From assembly GCF_008632075.1 (NCBI RefSeq), contig NZ_VWVM01000008.1, positions 62,001 to 126,000 of the forward strand: DNA of 64,000 bases, written 5' to 3'. Position numbers and translations under genes: made by a program. This DNA is from Candidatus Pantoea gossypiicola. GTDB lineage: Bacteria; Pseudomonadota; Gammaproteobacteria; Enterobacterales; Enterobacteriaceae. The notes beneath the pieces are model-generated. The model was not told where the DNA came from, did no database searches, and saw nothing but the letters and a program-made list of their open reading frames with translations. Of the stretch, positions 44,340-55,643 are shown one piece after another; positions within the stretch are counted from its first letter, which is position 1; each line of letters begins with the position of its first letter.

Positions 44340-44481
44340 AAAACTTCTGACCCTTTACGCGTGGCGCTAAGCGCCGGCCCTGTTTTTATTGATCTGTTTT
44401 TGCTGTGCTGCGTTCACGGTGAGCCGGATAAGGCTCGCCGCGCGGCATCCATGCAGGATAGTTCGGCGAATGACTCGCCGG

Positions 44482-45219
44482 TCAGATTTTTCCGTTTTTT
44501 TCGCGTTCTGCGACTTCGGCGTTGAGCTCTTCCAGCTTCGCCGCCATCAGTTCGCGACAGTGAGTAGCCAGCTTACGCACCGACGAAGATTCGAATGCTT
44601 TTACATCAACTGGCGGCAGCATCTCAACAATGACCAGCCCGTTGTTCCAGCGATTGAGATCGATCTTGCCATGGGTATTGGAGACCACAATCGGAATGAT
44701 CGGCACGCCCGCCGCTACGGCAGCGTGGAAGGCACCGGTCTTAAACGGTAGCAGGCCACGGCCACGGCTGCGCGTCCCTTCCGGGAACATCCAGATAGAG
44801 ATGCGCTTGCGGTTAAACTGGTCCACCAGCTCACCGATGGTGCCGCGCGCTTTCGCCCGGTCATCGCGGTCAATCAGCAGGTTGCCGGTCAGCCAGTAGA
44901 GCAGGCCAAAAAACGGCACCCACAGCAGGCTCTTCTTGCCCACGGTTACCGTATAGGGCTGCACCATTTTGGCCGCGGTGACCATGTCGTAGTTGTTCTG
45001 ATGGTTGGCAATATAGATCGCATTACCATAATTCTCCGCACCTTCCGGTTTGCGCAGATCGACTTTGAGACCAAACACCGTCGATAATTTGCCGAACAGA
45101 TGGCCAAAAGTGGCGACGTGGCGCGGATCGCGTGGTGAAAAAAGACACCAGATACTGCCAAAGATACAGATTAGGATCGAATAAATGACGACGATAATGG
45201 CACGCAGAATCAGTAACAT
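44482..45219 (-). CDS. plsC: 1-acyl-sn-glycerol-3-phosphate acyltransferase
   Basis: Inner-membrane enzyme acylating lysophosphatidic acid to phosphatidic acid in phospholipid synthesis. 245 aa, the same length as in E. coli. Motif I NHQNNYD (His-x4-Asp catalytic), motif II DRDDRAKARG, motif III FPEGTRSRG and motif IV VPIIPIVVS are all intact. An N-terminal membrane helix (about 4-24) is present. It lies 45 bp after parC, as in E. coli. Essential gene. Confidence 0.97.
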   Translation of the reverse strand: MLLILRAIIVVIYSILICIFGSIWCLFSPRDPRHVATFGHLFGKLSTVFGLKVDLRKPEGAENYGNAIYIANHQNNYDMVTAAKMVQPYTVTVGKKSLLWVPFFGLLYWLTGNLLIDRDDRAKARGTIGELVDQFNRKRISIWMFPEGTRSRGRGLLPFKTGAFHAAVAAGVPIIPIVVSNTHGKIDLNRWNNGLVIVEMLPPVDVKAFESSSVRKLATHCRELMAAKLEELNAEVAEREKNGKI

Positions 45220-45264
45220 AGTTCCCTCATAGAGCCACGGCTGACGCAGGGTCAGCCGGGTTGT

Positions 45265-47538
45265 TTACGCTTCGCTATCCGGGCTCGCCGGACGCGCAGG
45301 GGCATCCAGTTCAACTCGATCAATTTTTTGCAGGCCGCGCGGTAACAGCGTGCCGCGACGTCCGCGATCGGCGCGGAATTTCTGTAGCTCTTCACTGCGC
45401 AGCAGCATTTTACGCTTGCCCACGTGCAGCGTGATCGCGCTGCCCGGCGGCAGGATCATCAGCCAGGCCAGTTTGTCCTGACCGGCAGCGGCTTCTGCTG
45501 ACGGAATGGAGATGATTTTGTTGCCCTTGCCTTTCGACATCTGCGGCAGTTCGCCGACCGGGAACATCAGCATCCGTCCCGCCTGGGTGATCGCCAGCAG
45601 CATGTCATCTTCATGATGGACCGCCATTGGCGTCATCACGCGTGCATTGTCGGGCAGCGTTAGCAGCGCTTTACCGGCGCGGTTGCGCGATATCAGATCG
45701 CTGAAGGTACAGATAAAGCCGTAGCCCGCATCAGAAGCCATCAGCAGACGCTGGTCATCCGGCTCCATCAGCACCTGTTCAACTACCGCACCCGGCGGTG
45801 GCGTCAGCTTGCCGGTCAGCGGCTCGCCCTGTCCGCGTGCGGAAGGCAGCGATGTCGGATCCAGCGTATAGCTGCGGCCCGTGGAGTCGATAAAGGCCAC
45901 CGGCTGATTGCTCTTGCCGCGTGCAGCAGCCAGATAGCTGTCGCCCGCTTTATAGCTCAGTCCGGCAGGATCGATATCGTGACCTTTCGCGCTGCGTACC
46001 CAGCCCATCTGCGACAGCACAATAGTGACCGGTTCAGACGGCACCAGCTCGGTTTCGCTCAGAGCTTTGGCTTCTTCACGCTCACACAGCGGCGAACGAC
46101 GATCGTCGCCGTAGCTGGCGCTGTCAGCCTGTAACTCTTTTTTCAGCAGGGTGTTCATCTTGCGTTCAGAGGCCAGCGTTGCCTGCAGCTGATTGCGCTC
46201 TTTTTCCAGATCCGCCTGCTCGCCACGGATCTTCATCTCTTCCAGTTTTGCCAGGTGGCGCAACTTCAGTTCGAGGATCGATTCGGCCTGCGTTTCACTG
46301 ATGCCAAAACGCGACATCAGGACCGGCTTCGGCTCATCCTCAGTACGGATGATCTCAATCACTTCATCAATGTTCAGGAATGCGACCAGCAAACCTTCCA
46401 GGATATGCAGGCGGCGCAGCACGCGATCCAGTCGGTAGTTCAGACGACGTTTGACCGTGTCGCGGCGGAACACCAGCCATTCAGTCAGGATCTCGTGCAG
46501 GTTTTTCACCGCCGGACGGTTATCCAGGCCGATCATATTGAGGTTAACGCGGTAACTCTTCTCCAGATCGGTGGTGGCGAACAGATGGTTCATCACCTGA
46601 TCGAGATCGACACGGTTGGAGCGCGGCACAATCACCAGGCGGGTCGGGTTCTCGTGATCCGATTCATCACGCAGATCCTCCACCATCGGCAGTTTTTTAT
46701 TGCGCATCTGGTTAGCAATCTGCTCCAGCACGCGCGCGCCTGACACCTGATGTGGCAGCGCGGTGATGACCACCTCGCCCTCTTCTTTCTTCCATACCGC
46801 ACGCTGGCGGATAGAACCACGCCCGGTCTGATAAATTTTGCGGATTTCGTCACGCGGCGTAATGATCTCCGCCTCGGTCGGATAATCAGGTCCCTGAACA
46901 ATGTCCAGCAATTGCTCCAGCGTGGTTTTCGGCGCGTCGATCAGTGCGATCGCCGCCTGAGCCACTTCGCGCAGGTTGTGTGGCGGAATATCGGTCGCCA
47001 TGCCCACGGCGATACCGGTGGTGCCGTTCAGCAGAATATTGGGCAGGCGCGCCGGTAACATCTTCGGCTCCTGCAGCGTGCCATCAAAGTTCGGCTGATA
47101 GTCGACCGTGCCCTGACCCAACTCGCCCAGCAGCAGCTCGGCATATTTTGACAGACGGGATTCGGTGTAACGCATCGCCGCGAACGACTTGGGATCATCC
47201 GGCGCACCCCAGTTACCCTGGCCGTCGACCAGCGGATAACGGTAGGAGAACGGCTGGGCCATCAGCACCATCGCTTCATAGCAGGCGCTGTCGCCATGCG
47301 GATGGTATTTACCCAGCACGTCACCCACGGTACGTGCCGATTTTTTGAATTTTGCGCTGGCGTTAAGGCCCAGCTCGGACATGGCGTAAACGATACGTCG
47401 CTGAACCGGCTTTAATCCGTCGCCAATGTAAGGCAGTGCGCGGTCCATGATGACGTACATCGAATAGTTTAAGTACGCATTCTCGGTGAATGTGTGCAGG
47501 GCAAGACGCTCTGCTCCATCCTGAGTCAGTTCACTCAT
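45265..47538 (-). CDS. parC: DNA topoisomerase IV subunit A
   Basis: Breakage-rejoining subunit of topoisomerase IV, which separates replicated chromosomes. 757 aa. The active-site Tyr lies in [13 protein letters not shown]. The quinolone-resistance region [15 protein letters not shown] keeps Ser at the position equivalent to 80 and Glu at 84, the quinolone-sensitive state. C-terminal beta-pinwheel repeats follow ([24 protein letters not shown]). ATG 47536-47538 gives [14 protein letters not shown]; the 14 residues upstream are unconserved. The partner gene parE lies at 50973-52868. Confidence 0.98.
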   Translation of the reverse strand: MSELTQDGAERLALHTFTENAYLNYSMYVIMDRALPYIGDGLKPVQRRIVYAMSELGLNASAKFKKSARTVGDVLGKYHPHGDSACYEAMVLMAQPFSYRYPLVDGQGNWGAPDDPKSFAAMRYTESRLSKYAELLLGELGQGTVDYQPNFDGTLQEPKMLPARLPNILLNGTTGIAVGMATDIPPHNLREVAQAAIALIDAPKTTLEQLLDIVQGPDYPTEAEIITPRDEIRKIYQTGRGSIRQRAVWKKEEGEVVITALPHQVSGARVLEQIANQMRNKKLPMVEDLRDESDHENPTRLVIVPRSNRVDLDQVMNHLFATTDLEKSYRVNLNMIGLDNRPAVKNLHEILTEWLVFRRDTVKRRLNYRLDRVLRRLHILEGLLVAFLNIDEVIEIIRTEDEPKPVLMSRFGISETQAESILELKLRHLAKLEEMKIRGEQADLEKERNQLQATLASERKMNTLLKKELQADSASYGDDRRSPLCEREEAKALSETELVPSEPVTIVLSQMGWVRSAKGHDIDPAGLSYKAGDSYLAAARGKSNQPVAFIDSTGRSYTLDPTSLPSARGQGEPLTGKLTPPPGAVVEQVLMEPDDQRLLMASDAGYGFICTFSDLISRNRAGKALLTLPDNARVMTPMAVHHEDDMLLAITQAGRMLMFPVGELPQMSKGKGNKIISIPSAEAAAGQDKLAWLMILPPGSAITLHVGKRKMLLRSEELQKFRADRGRRGTLLPRGLQKIDRVELDAPARPASPDSEA

Positions 47539-47730
47539 TAATTTCTCATCCTCACATCGTGGCCCACAACGGCGGGACACCCGGCGGTGGTTTGGCGAGG
47601 ATAGTACCTTATTCCCTGGTGTTAGTCACAGGGGAAGCGCGGGACAAGAGGCGTCCCGCCGCGCGATTTCATATACCAGAGGCACGCCGGATTCAGATCG
47701 GCAAGTACCTGACCTCTCTGCTGAAGTGAA

Positions 47731-48495
47731 TCAGGACTTTGCCCCTATCCACTGACGGGCAATATCACGATATTCACCCGTGGCGGTGCTGAGATGCACC
47801 CACTGATCGACATAGAGTTTCCAGCTGATGTCGTCACGCGGGATCATGTAAGCCTTCTCGCCATACTGCAGCGGTTTGTCGGGATTGATCGCGCAGAGCG
47901 TCGGGTAATGCTGCTGCTGAAAACGCGCTTCAGAGGCATCGGTGATCATCACATCCGCTTTGTTATCGACCAACTGCTGGAAGATGGTGACGTTATCGTG
48001 AAACAGCGTCAGCGAGGCCTCTGGCAGATGGCTGTGTACAAAGGCTTCGTTAGTCCCACCTGCCGGTTCAATCAACCGTACGTCAGACCGGTTGAGCTGT
48101 TCGATGGTCTGGAAACGATCTTTATCGCTGCAGCGCACCAGCGGGATTTTGCCATCCACGTCCAGCGGCTGCGCGAACCAGGCCGTCTGCTGGCGTTTCA
48201 GCGTGACGGAGACGCCGCCGACGGCGATGTCACACTGCTTTGCCAGAAAGTCTGACATCAGATTTTTCCAGCTGGTCTGTACCCACTCTACTTTTGCGCC
48301 GAGCGAGGTAGCCAGCGCGTTCGCCATGCTGATATCCAGCCCTTCATACTGACCATCGGGTCGCAGATAGCTGTAAGGTTTGTAATCGCCGGTGGTGCAG
48401 ACTTTGAGCGTCTTAGAACTGAGAACGGTGTCGAGATGAGATTGCGCATGGACAGCACCGCTGGCCAGCAGCAAAGCGAGGACTAATTTTTTCAT
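47731..48495 (-). CDS. Periplasmic PheC-like cyclohexadienyl (prephenate/arogenate) dehydratase
   Basis: A 254 aa periplasmic protein of the solute-binding-protein fold with a signal peptide (MKKLVLALLLASGAVHA). It matches cyclohexadienyl dehydratase PheC of Pseudomonas better than amino-acid binding proteins: CTTGDYKPYSYLRPDG, WVQTSWKNLMSDF, PAGGTNEAFVHSHLP, DNVTIFQQLVDNKADVMITD, EARFQ with the Glu expected to be catalytic, and PLQYGEKAYMIPRDD. The predicted reaction is prephenate to phenylpyruvate (or arogenate to phenylalanine) in the periplasm. E. coli has another binding protein (ygiS) near this locus. A plain binding role remains possible. Confidence 0.72.
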   Translation of the reverse strand: MKKLVLALLLASGAVHAQSHLDTVLSSKTLKVCTTGDYKPYSYLRPDGQYEGLDISMANALATSLGAKVEWVQTSWKNLMSDFLAKQCDIAVGGVSVTLKRQQTAWFAQPLDVDGKIPLVRCSDKDRFQTIEQLNRSDVRLIEPAGGTNEAFVHSHLPEASLTLFHDNVTIFQQLVDNKADVMITDASEARFQQQHYPTLCAINPDKPLQYGEKAYMIPRDDISWKLYVDQWVHLSTATGEYRDIARQWIGAKS

Positions 48496-48661
48496 TCTGA
48501 TTTTTTCTATGATTTTTTATGGTGAGTTTGCCCACCGATGGTGCCATAAACCGGCATATTGTTGCTGCTGCAGCAAAAGTGTTGTGATCAACCTCGCATT
48601 TTTCTGCGGCTGCGGCGCGCGTAAGCTGAGCACCATATTCAGGAAACGAGGCAACCTATTC

Positions 48662-49243
48662 ATGAGCAAGATTTTAATTATCGATGGCGGCAAAACGTTT
48701 GCCCACTCTAAAGGCGAACTGAACCACACCCTGACCGATGTTGCGGCCAGCCAGCTGCGTGACATGGGACATGAGGTGTCAGTCACCGTGGCTGACAGCG
48801 ATTACGTGATCGCCGATGAAGTGCAGAAATATGTCGACAGCGATGTGGTGATTTATCAGATGCCAGGCTGGTGGATGGGCGAACCCTGGACCGTGAAGCG
48901 TTACATCGATGAAGTCTTTACCGAAGGCCACGGTTCACTCTACGCCAGCGATGGTCGTACCCGCTCCGATGCCGCGAAAAAGTATGGTTCCGGCGGTCTG
49001 CTGCAGGGCAAAAAATATATGCTGTCGCTGACCTGGAATGCGCCGCTCCAGGCCTTTACCGACCCGGAACAGTTCTTTGAAGGCGTCGGCGTCGATGGTC
49101 TCTATCTGCACTTCCACAAGGCTAACCAGTTCCTGGGAATGGAAGCGCTGCCGACCTTTATCTGCAACGACGTGATTAAAGCACCGGACGTGCCACGCGA
49201 TATTGCCGCTTATCGGACCCATCTTAGCCGCGTTTTTGCGTAA
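48662..49243 (+). CDS. mdaB: NADPH:quinone oxidoreductase MdaB
   Basis: Cytosolic FAD flavoprotein that reduces quinones by two electrons, protecting against oxidative cycling. 193 aa, collinear with E. coli MdaB: FAHSKGELNHTLTDVA, YQMPGWWMGEPWTVKRYIDE, FTEGHGSLYASDGRTR, KKYGSGGLLQGKKYMLSLTW and HKANQFLGMEALPTF. ATG 48662 is used; the upstream extension is cysteine-rich noise. ygiN follows 48 bp downstream, as in E. coli, and its product is a partner in a quinone redox cycle. Confidence 0.95.
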   Translation: MSKILIIDGGKTFAHSKGELNHTLTDVAASQLRDMGHEVSVTVADSDYVIADEVQKYVDSDVVIYQMPGWWMGEPWTVKRYIDEVFTEGHGSLYASDGRTRSDAAKKYGSGGLLQGKKYMLSLTWNAPLQAFTDPEQFFEGVGVDGLYLHFHKANQFLGMEALPTFICNDVIKAPDVPRDIAAYRTHLSRVFA

Positions 49244-49291
49244 GATGATTGGGGGCTATCCCCTATTTTCCCACGAAAGAGGAATTCGCGA

Positions 49292-49600
49292 ATGTTAACA
49301 GTCGTTGCTGAAATTTGTGTTAAACCCGGTCGCCGTCAGGCTGTGCTGGATGCAGTGAAAAAGCTGATCCCGCAGGTCTTAGAAGAAGATGGCTGCCATC
49401 AGTATGACGCGCTGCTTGATCATCAGGCGCAGGTGCCATGGAAGCAAAACTCGCCAGACTCTATTTTCATGCTGGAGCAGTGGGAAACGCTGCGCCATCT
49501 GGAGCAGCATCAGCAGATGCCGCACATGGATGCGCATCGCGCCATCATTAAAGATGATGTGGTGGATGTGAAGATTCTGGTGCTGGAGCCGAGTACCTGA
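49292..49600 (+). CDS. ygiN: Quinol monooxygenase YgiN
   Basis: A 102 aa ferredoxin-like ABM-domain dimer. E. coli YgiN oxidises menadiol to menadione, opposing MdaB. Conserved features are MLTVVAEICVKPG, EEDGCHQYDALLD, PDSIFMLEQWETLRHLEQH and PHMDAHRAI. The ribosome site AAAGAGGAATT is strong. Cotranscribed with mdaB. In E. coli parE follows; here a repeat element and a LysR gene lie between. Confidence 0.92.
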   Translation: MLTVVAEICVKPGRRQAVLDAVKKLIPQVLEEDGCHQYDALLDHQAQVPWKQNSPDSIFMLEQWETLRHLEQHQQMPHMDAHRAIIKDDVVDVKILVLEPST

Positions 49601-49612
49601 TTATTGCTGAAG

Positions 49613-49900
49613 CCTTAACGCCGGTTGTGTCGCTGGGGTTAAGGCTGGTGATAAATTCCGGACTGAGTCGCTGTGAGATCGAGCCGGCACAGGGATCAGG
49701 GTCAGATCGGAAAAACGCAAAAGCTGTCATCCATGACATGCTCGGCCCGCGCGATTACGCACCTCATCCCTGAGGTGCGCCCGTTACCGGGCCAACGCGT
49801 TGCGTTGTTCAAAAACGCTCCCGGCGTTTTTGTCCCAGGCCGCGGGACGTTTTCCTCCTCTGACCCTGGTCCCTGCGCGCTGAGCTAATGCATTGCTGCC
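49613..49900 (-). repeat. Dispersed structured repeat element, member 3 (inverted, single unit)
   Basis: In sense (minus) orientation the terminal stem is CAGGGACCAGGGTCAGA (49859-49875) against TCTGACCCTGATCCCTG (49690-49706), 16 of 17 paired. The 5' flank CTGGCAGCAATG then TTAGCTCA and the 3' box CGATCTCACAGCGACT (49681 leftward) match members 1 and 2. The core has one unit: hairpin A (loop CGGGA), B (one G.U) and C (loop GGGA), plus an extra hairpin TGTCA, loop TGGA, TGACA (49725-49738). A stem AGCCTTAAC / GTTAAGGCT (49611-49646) follows without a T-run. It lies about 105 bp after the LysR gene stop. Confidence 0.85.
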
Positions 49901-49979
49901 AGACGTGCCCGAGTGCGAAATTTTCACCCATCTTAACCTCCGCTCTGCAATAGCGATTTTTTCTTTCTGACAGCCCGGT

Positions 49980-50879
49980 TCAGAGCATCTGACGCCGATC
50001 AATCTCGGTGCGGAGAAAATCGAGAAAGCAGCCGATACGCGAAGAGAGCGTGGTGTTACGGTAATAGACCGCATGCACCGGCAGGCGCAGATCGCGGGTT
50101 TCCGTGGTTAACACCTGCACCAGCCGGCCAGCGGCGCAATCTTCCCGACTGACAAAGTCGGAGAGCCGTGCGATACCCTGTCCTGCCAGCGCCAGCTGCC
50201 GGATGGTTTCACCGCTGGAAGCCGAGAGTGTTGGCTTGACGCGCATAAAATCACCATCGGGCTGCCAGATCGGCCAGACGTTGAGGGTGTCAGGATAGCT
50301 GAAGCCGATTGTCTGATGCTGCGCGAGGTCGGCAACGCTCTGTGGCGTGCCGGCTTTCGCCAGATAGGCCGGGCTTGCCATCAGCCGGATAGCACTACTG
50401 CCAAGCAGCCGGGCACGCAGCGTGGAGTCACGCAGTTCGCCAATACGAATGGCAACGTCGGTCTGCTGCTCCAGCAGATCGATCATGATATCGTCGGTAT
50501 TCAGTTCGAGCTGGATTAGCGGATAACGGGCGCGAAAATCTTCAACCAGCGGCACAATCACATGCAGCATAAAGGGCGTGGCGGCATTTACCCGCAGCCG
50601 TCCTGACGGTATCTCACGTCGCAGTGCAATCTGCTCTTCCGCCTGCTCAACCGAGGCCAGGATCTGGCGCGCATGCTCCAGAAAAACCTGCCCCTCTTCG
50701 GTCAGCGCCAGCCGTCGGGTAGTCCGATGCAACAGCGTGGTCTGCAGCTTGCTCTCCAGCCGCGACAGCGCCCGGCTGATGCCCGAACTGGTCTGCGCCA
50801 GCTGGGATGCCGCCGCAGTAATGGAACCGCTGTCCACCACCGCCACCCAGGCGCGTAGCTCTTCCAGGGTAATTTTCAC
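49980..50879 (-). CDS. LysR-family transcriptional regulator
   Basis: A 299 aa regulator with an N-terminal winged helix-turn-helix (AAASQLAQTSSGISRALSRLE, positions about 20-40, split by the turn) and a C-terminal periplasmic-binding-like effector domain (SGRLRVNAATPFMLHVIVPL). It is of the CrgA/YafC-like group. I choose the GTG at 50877-50879, which gives the usual length of about 300; the longer frame from an ATG 63 bp upstream adds unconserved residues. No ribosome site is strong. No divergent target gene is adjacent, since parE lies upstream on the same strand, so the regulon is unknown. It is inserted between ygiN and parE relative to E. coli. Confidence 0.88.
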   Translation of the reverse strand: MKITLEELRAWVAVVDSGSITAAASQLAQTSSGISRALSRLESKLQTTLLHRTTRRLALTEEGQVFLEHARQILASVEQAEEQIALRREIPSGRLRVNAATPFMLHVIVPLVEDFRARYPLIQLELNTDDIMIDLLEQQTDVAIRIGELRDSTLRARLLGSSAIRLMASPAYLAKAGTPQSVADLAQHQTIGFSYPDTLNVWPIWQPDGDFMRVKPTLSASSGETIRQLALAGQGIARLSDFVSREDCAAGRLVQVLTTETRDLRLPVHAVYYRNTTLSSRIGCFLDFLRTEIDRRQML

Positions 50880-50946
50880 AATGGTTACTGTCTCTGCTCT
50901 GAATCTGCCGGGTTCTCTGAGGATGTTCAGGCTGAAGCACAAAGAG

Positions 50947-50970
50947 AACAGGACGCTTTCGCGTCCTGTT
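50947..50970 (-). terminator. Terminator of parE
   Basis: Perfect 10-bp arms AACAGGACGC and GCGTCCTGTT begin two bases past the parE stop. The leftward RNA has a GAAA tetraloop and is then followed by CTCTTTG. The plus strand has a cleaner T-run, so it may work in both directions. Confidence 0.75.
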
Positions 50971-50972
50971 TT

Positions 50973-52913
<1,941 letters not shown>

Positions 52914-52917
52914 TTAC

Positions 52918-53499
52918 TCAGGGATGATTCAGACCGAGAAAGTCCAGAATCTGCGGGAAATGGCGCTCGAATCCAGTAAATGTATGATTTCCGCCCTCTT
53001 CTACCGTATGACGGCACGCGCTGTAATAGTCGAGCGCCTGACGGTAATCGAGAACTTCATCGCCGGTCTGTTGCAGCAGCCAGAGTAAATCGGGCGCTTC
53101 CAGCGGTTCAATCTGCATTACTTTGAGATCGTAAATGTGGCGTGACTCTAACACATATTGCTGGCCGGTGTAGGGATTCTGATTGTCGCCCAGGAAATCC
53201 GCCAGCAGTTCAAAAGGTCGCACCGCAGGATTGACAACCACGGCGGGCAGCATAAAGCATTGCGACAGCCAGGTGGCGTAATAACCGCCCAGCGAAGAGC
53301 CCACCAGCCCCAGCGTTTCGCCACTGCGGCTCAGCACCAGATCTTCCAGCATGGCCGCGGCATCGGCCGGAAAAGTCGGCAACTGAGGCACGAGCATCTC
53401 GATCCCGGGGTGCTGCGCCTCTAACCATTGCCGGAACTGCGTTGCCTTCGCCGACTGCGGCGAGCTGTTAAAACCGTGCAGATAAAGCAATGCCGCCAC
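52918..53499 (-). CDS. yqiA: Esterase YqiA
   Basis: A 193 aa alpha/beta-hydrolase, the same length as E. coli YqiA, which hydrolyses short acyl-CoA and ester substrates. The nucleophile serine is in [15 protein letters not shown] (about residue 68), the acid Asp in [14 protein letters not shown] and the histidine in [10 protein letters not shown]. The N-terminus [15 protein letters not shown] provides the oxyanion hole. It lies 3 bp after cpdA, so they are cotranscribed. Cytosolic. Confidence 0.94.
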   Translation of the reverse strand: MAALLYLHGFNSSPQSAKATQFRQWLEAQHPGIEMLVPQLPTFPADAAAMLEDLVLSRSGETLGLVGSSLGGYYATWLSQCFMLPAVVVNPAVRPFELLADFLGDNQNPYTGQQYVLESRHIYDLKVMQIEPLEAPDLLWLLQQTGDEVLDYRQALDYYSACRHTVEEGGNHTFTGFERHFPQILDFLGLNHP

Positions 53500-53502
53500 G
53501 CG

Positions 53503-54330
53503 TCAGTATCCTTCTGAGTCTAAATCGGGACGAAAAGCGTCGGTGTCGAGCCGGTTGACCTCGGTCTCAAGGCCGCCATCCGGATGCAGGGTAAACCAGC
53601 GCCAGCCAGGTGCCACGGTGTCAATCGTAAAGCTGGTGCAGTGCGGTTTGAACTGGACGCAGGTTGACGGCGTCGCCAGTACGCGACGGCCATGCCACTC
53701 CAGATCCAGCTCCTGATGAATATGACCACAAACCAGCGTCCGGGCTAACGGGTAGCGCTGTAACACTGCATCGAGCTGATGGGAATTGCGCAGGCTGTGC
53801 TGATCGAGCCAGGTACAGCCCGAGGCCAGCGGATGGTGATGCAGCAGGATCAGCGTATGGCGTTGCGGAAAGCGAGCCAGCGCGTTGTCGAGCCACTCCA
53901 GCTGATAATCGCTCAGCATCCCATGTGGGACACCGTAGACCTGGCTGTCGAGCAACACAATCTGCCACTGCTCGCCCATCAGCACCTGTTTGTGGGCATT
54001 GATGTGCGCTGCCGCCAGCGTGTCGACCATCGCGGGCTGAAAATCGTGATTACCAGGCAGCCAGACACAGGGTCGCGGTAAACGTGAAATACCCTCAGCA
54101 AAATGCTGATAGGCTTCAACAGAGTGATCCTGGGCGAGATCGCCGGTGGCGATGATCAGGTCATAGTCGCGCTGTTGCGCAATAATCGCATCCAGCACCG
54201 CGTCATAGCTCGACCAGGTGTTCACCCCCAGCAGTGATTCATGTTTTCCCGCGAACAGGTGGGTATCCGTGATTTGCAAAATCCTGATTTCGGAACTGTT
54301 CGCTGCAGGAAGAGTTAGCAGGCTATCCAA
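53503..54330 (-). CDS. cpdA: 3',5'-cyclic-AMP phosphodiesterase CpdA
   Basis: Calcineurin-like metallophosphoesterase hydrolysing cAMP to AMP, 275 aa (as in E. coli). Metal-binding motifs are visible in order: DTHLF, GDLAQD, GNHD, HHHPL and GHIHQE. It lowers the signal used by CRP, which also controls the deo promoter in this window. It sits between yqiB and yqiA; the 42-bp gap from yqiB suggests one transcript. Confidence 0.96.
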   Translation of the reverse strand: MDSLLTLPAANSSEIRILQITDTHLFAGKHESLLGVNTWSSYDAVLDAIIAQQRDYDLIIATGDLAQDHSVEAYQHFAEGISRLPRPCVWLPGNHDFQPAMVDTLAAAHINAHKQVLMGEQWQIVLLDSQVYGVPHGMLSDYQLEWLDNALARFPQRHTLILLHHHPLASGCTWLDQHSLRNSHQLDAVLQRYPLARTLVCGHIHQELDLEWHGRRVLATPSTCVQFKPHCTSFTIDTVAPGWRWFTLHPDGGLETEVNRLDTDAFRPDLDSEGY

Positions 54331-54372
54331 AGCGTTTCCTTCGTCTCCACGCCATTTACTGCATTATACGCA

Positions 54373-54798
54373 TCAGCAGACCGGAACTGCCATTGCGCCA
54401 TGCGCCAGGCAGTAGCGCAGCCAGTCTGCAAGAAACTGGTTTATCTGATGCTTTTCATCGCGCTGATGCAATTTTTTATTAGGATAATCATAGCGCGCTT
54501 TGAAGCGATAGATCTGTTGAGTTGAACACACTTCGGCGACCATCGCATCGTGATAGAGCCGGACCGACATTGAAGGCAGGCTCCAGTAACTCACGGCAGG
54601 CGCGACCTGGCGGATCTCCACCAGCGTGGTGTAGCGCGTCGACTCCTGAATCGTCAACTGATAACGGGCACCACTCACCTGATAAATCACCGATTCGCCC
54701 GCCTCATCGTTGCGCGGCAGCAGGCGGCGTAACTGGGCGAAGTTGGTTTCGCAGAGCCGCATCATTTCGGGAAAGTCAGGGGTATAGCGCTGTTTCAT
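54373..54798 (-). CDS. yqiB: DUF1249 family protein YqiB
   Basis: A 141 aa cytosolic protein of unknown molecular function, nearly identical to E. coli YqiB (140 aa), especially YNYPNKK-type [15 protein letters not shown] and [20 protein letters not shown] 54796-54798 overlaps the nudF stop (ATGA), and this start gives [15 protein letters not shown] as in E. coli. It is part of the nudF-yqiB-cpdA-yqiA-parE cluster. Confidence 0.95.
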   Translation of the reverse strand: MKQRYTPDFPEMMRLCETNFAQLRRLLPRNDEAGESVIYQVSGARYQLTIQESTRYTTLVEIRQVAPAVSYWSLPSMSVRLYHDAMVAEVCSTQQIYRFKARYDYPNKKLHQRDEKHQINQFLADWLRYCLAHGAMAVPVC

Positions 54799-55433
54799 TT
54801 TTGTATCCACTCTTCGCGTAGTTTTTCATGGTGCAACGCCAGCCATTGCAGGGCGATGACAGACGCCGCATTGTCAATTATCCCCTCTTCCACCCAGCGA
54901 TAAGCCTGTTCGCGGCTCACCACATGCACAAGAATATCCTCATTCTCTTCCTCCAGACCATGGCATCCCTCTGCCTGGCTGGCATCCACTTCCCCAATCA
55001 GCACCGACAGACGTTCGCTGGTGCCACCAGGGCTGGCCAGATAGCTAAGCACAGGCTTAACCCGACCAACGTCTAATCCTGCTTCTTCAACGGCTTCACG
55101 GCGCGCGACCTGCTCAACCGATTCGCCGGGTTCGATAATGCCGGCGACCATCTCCAGCAGCCAGGGTGAAGCACTGCTGTCATAAGCCGGGATGCGGATC
55201 TGTTCAATCAGCACCACTTCATCGCGTAAGGGATCATAAGGTAGCAGCACGGCGGCATGTCCGCGCTCAAAAACTTCACGCTGCACTTCCCCACTCATTT
55301 CGCCATTAAACTGGCGGTGGCGGAAGCGGTAACGTTCGACGGAAAAAAAACCATCATAGACGGTTTCGCGTGCAATAATTTCTACATCGTTTTTTGTGAA
55401 AGTCACAGGGGATTTTTTTTCTTCCGGCATCAT
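54795..55433 (-). CDS. nudF: ADP-ribose pyrophosphatase
   Basis: Nudix hydrolase cleaving ADP-ribose to AMP and ribose-5-phosphate, 212 aa (E. coli 209). The Nudix box is complete: [20 protein letters not shown] following GIIEP, with the REAVEEAG core. Other conserved stretches are [12 protein letters not shown] and [14 protein letters not shown]. It overlaps yqiB by four bases. It is first in the leftward cluster ending at parE; its promoter lies in the 55434-55640 region shared divergently with tolC. Confidence 0.96.
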   Translation of the reverse strand: MMPEEKKSPVTFTKNDVEIIARETVYDGFFSVERYRFRHRQFNGEMSGEVQREVFERGHAAVLLPYDPLRDEVVLIEQIRIPAYDSSASPWLLEMVAGIIEPGESVEQVARREAVEEAGLDVGRVKPVLSYLASPGGTSERLSVLIGEVDASQAEGCHGLEEENEDILVHVVSREQAYRWVEEGIIDNAASVIALQWLALHHEKLREEWIQK

Positions 55434-55530
55434 CAGGTTCCTTGTGCAGATTGGGGTGGAGCGAAAAAACCGTGTAACTGTGCTCCATGTAAGTAGTTCT
55501 TTCTGAATTATTTACGTAAATTAGGGGGAG

Positions 55531-55576
55531 AAGGCACGTTCAGCCAACTTATCTCACAGTTGCCCTCTGCTAGAAT
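55531..55576 (+). promoter_or_regulatory. tolC promoter with mar/sox/rob box
   Basis: AAGGCACGTTCAGCCAACTT (55531-55550) fits the marbox pattern GCAC-N6-GCCAA and overlaps the -35 region of a TAGAAT -10 hexamer (55571-55576). CTGCTAGAATCGGCGATAAT is nearly identical to the E. coli tolC promoter region, where MarA, SoxS and Rob act. Activator binding here is inferred from that match. Confidence 0.75.
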
Positions 55577-55643
55577 CGGCGATAATTTTTTGGCTTACCC
55601 GGCAGCGCACCCACTGCAATTTGCTGCAACAAAAGGAATGCAA

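Noticed and set aside
45265..47538. Quinolone-resistance change in parC
   Set aside because: The HGDSACYEA region keeps the Ser and Glu found in sensitive strains.
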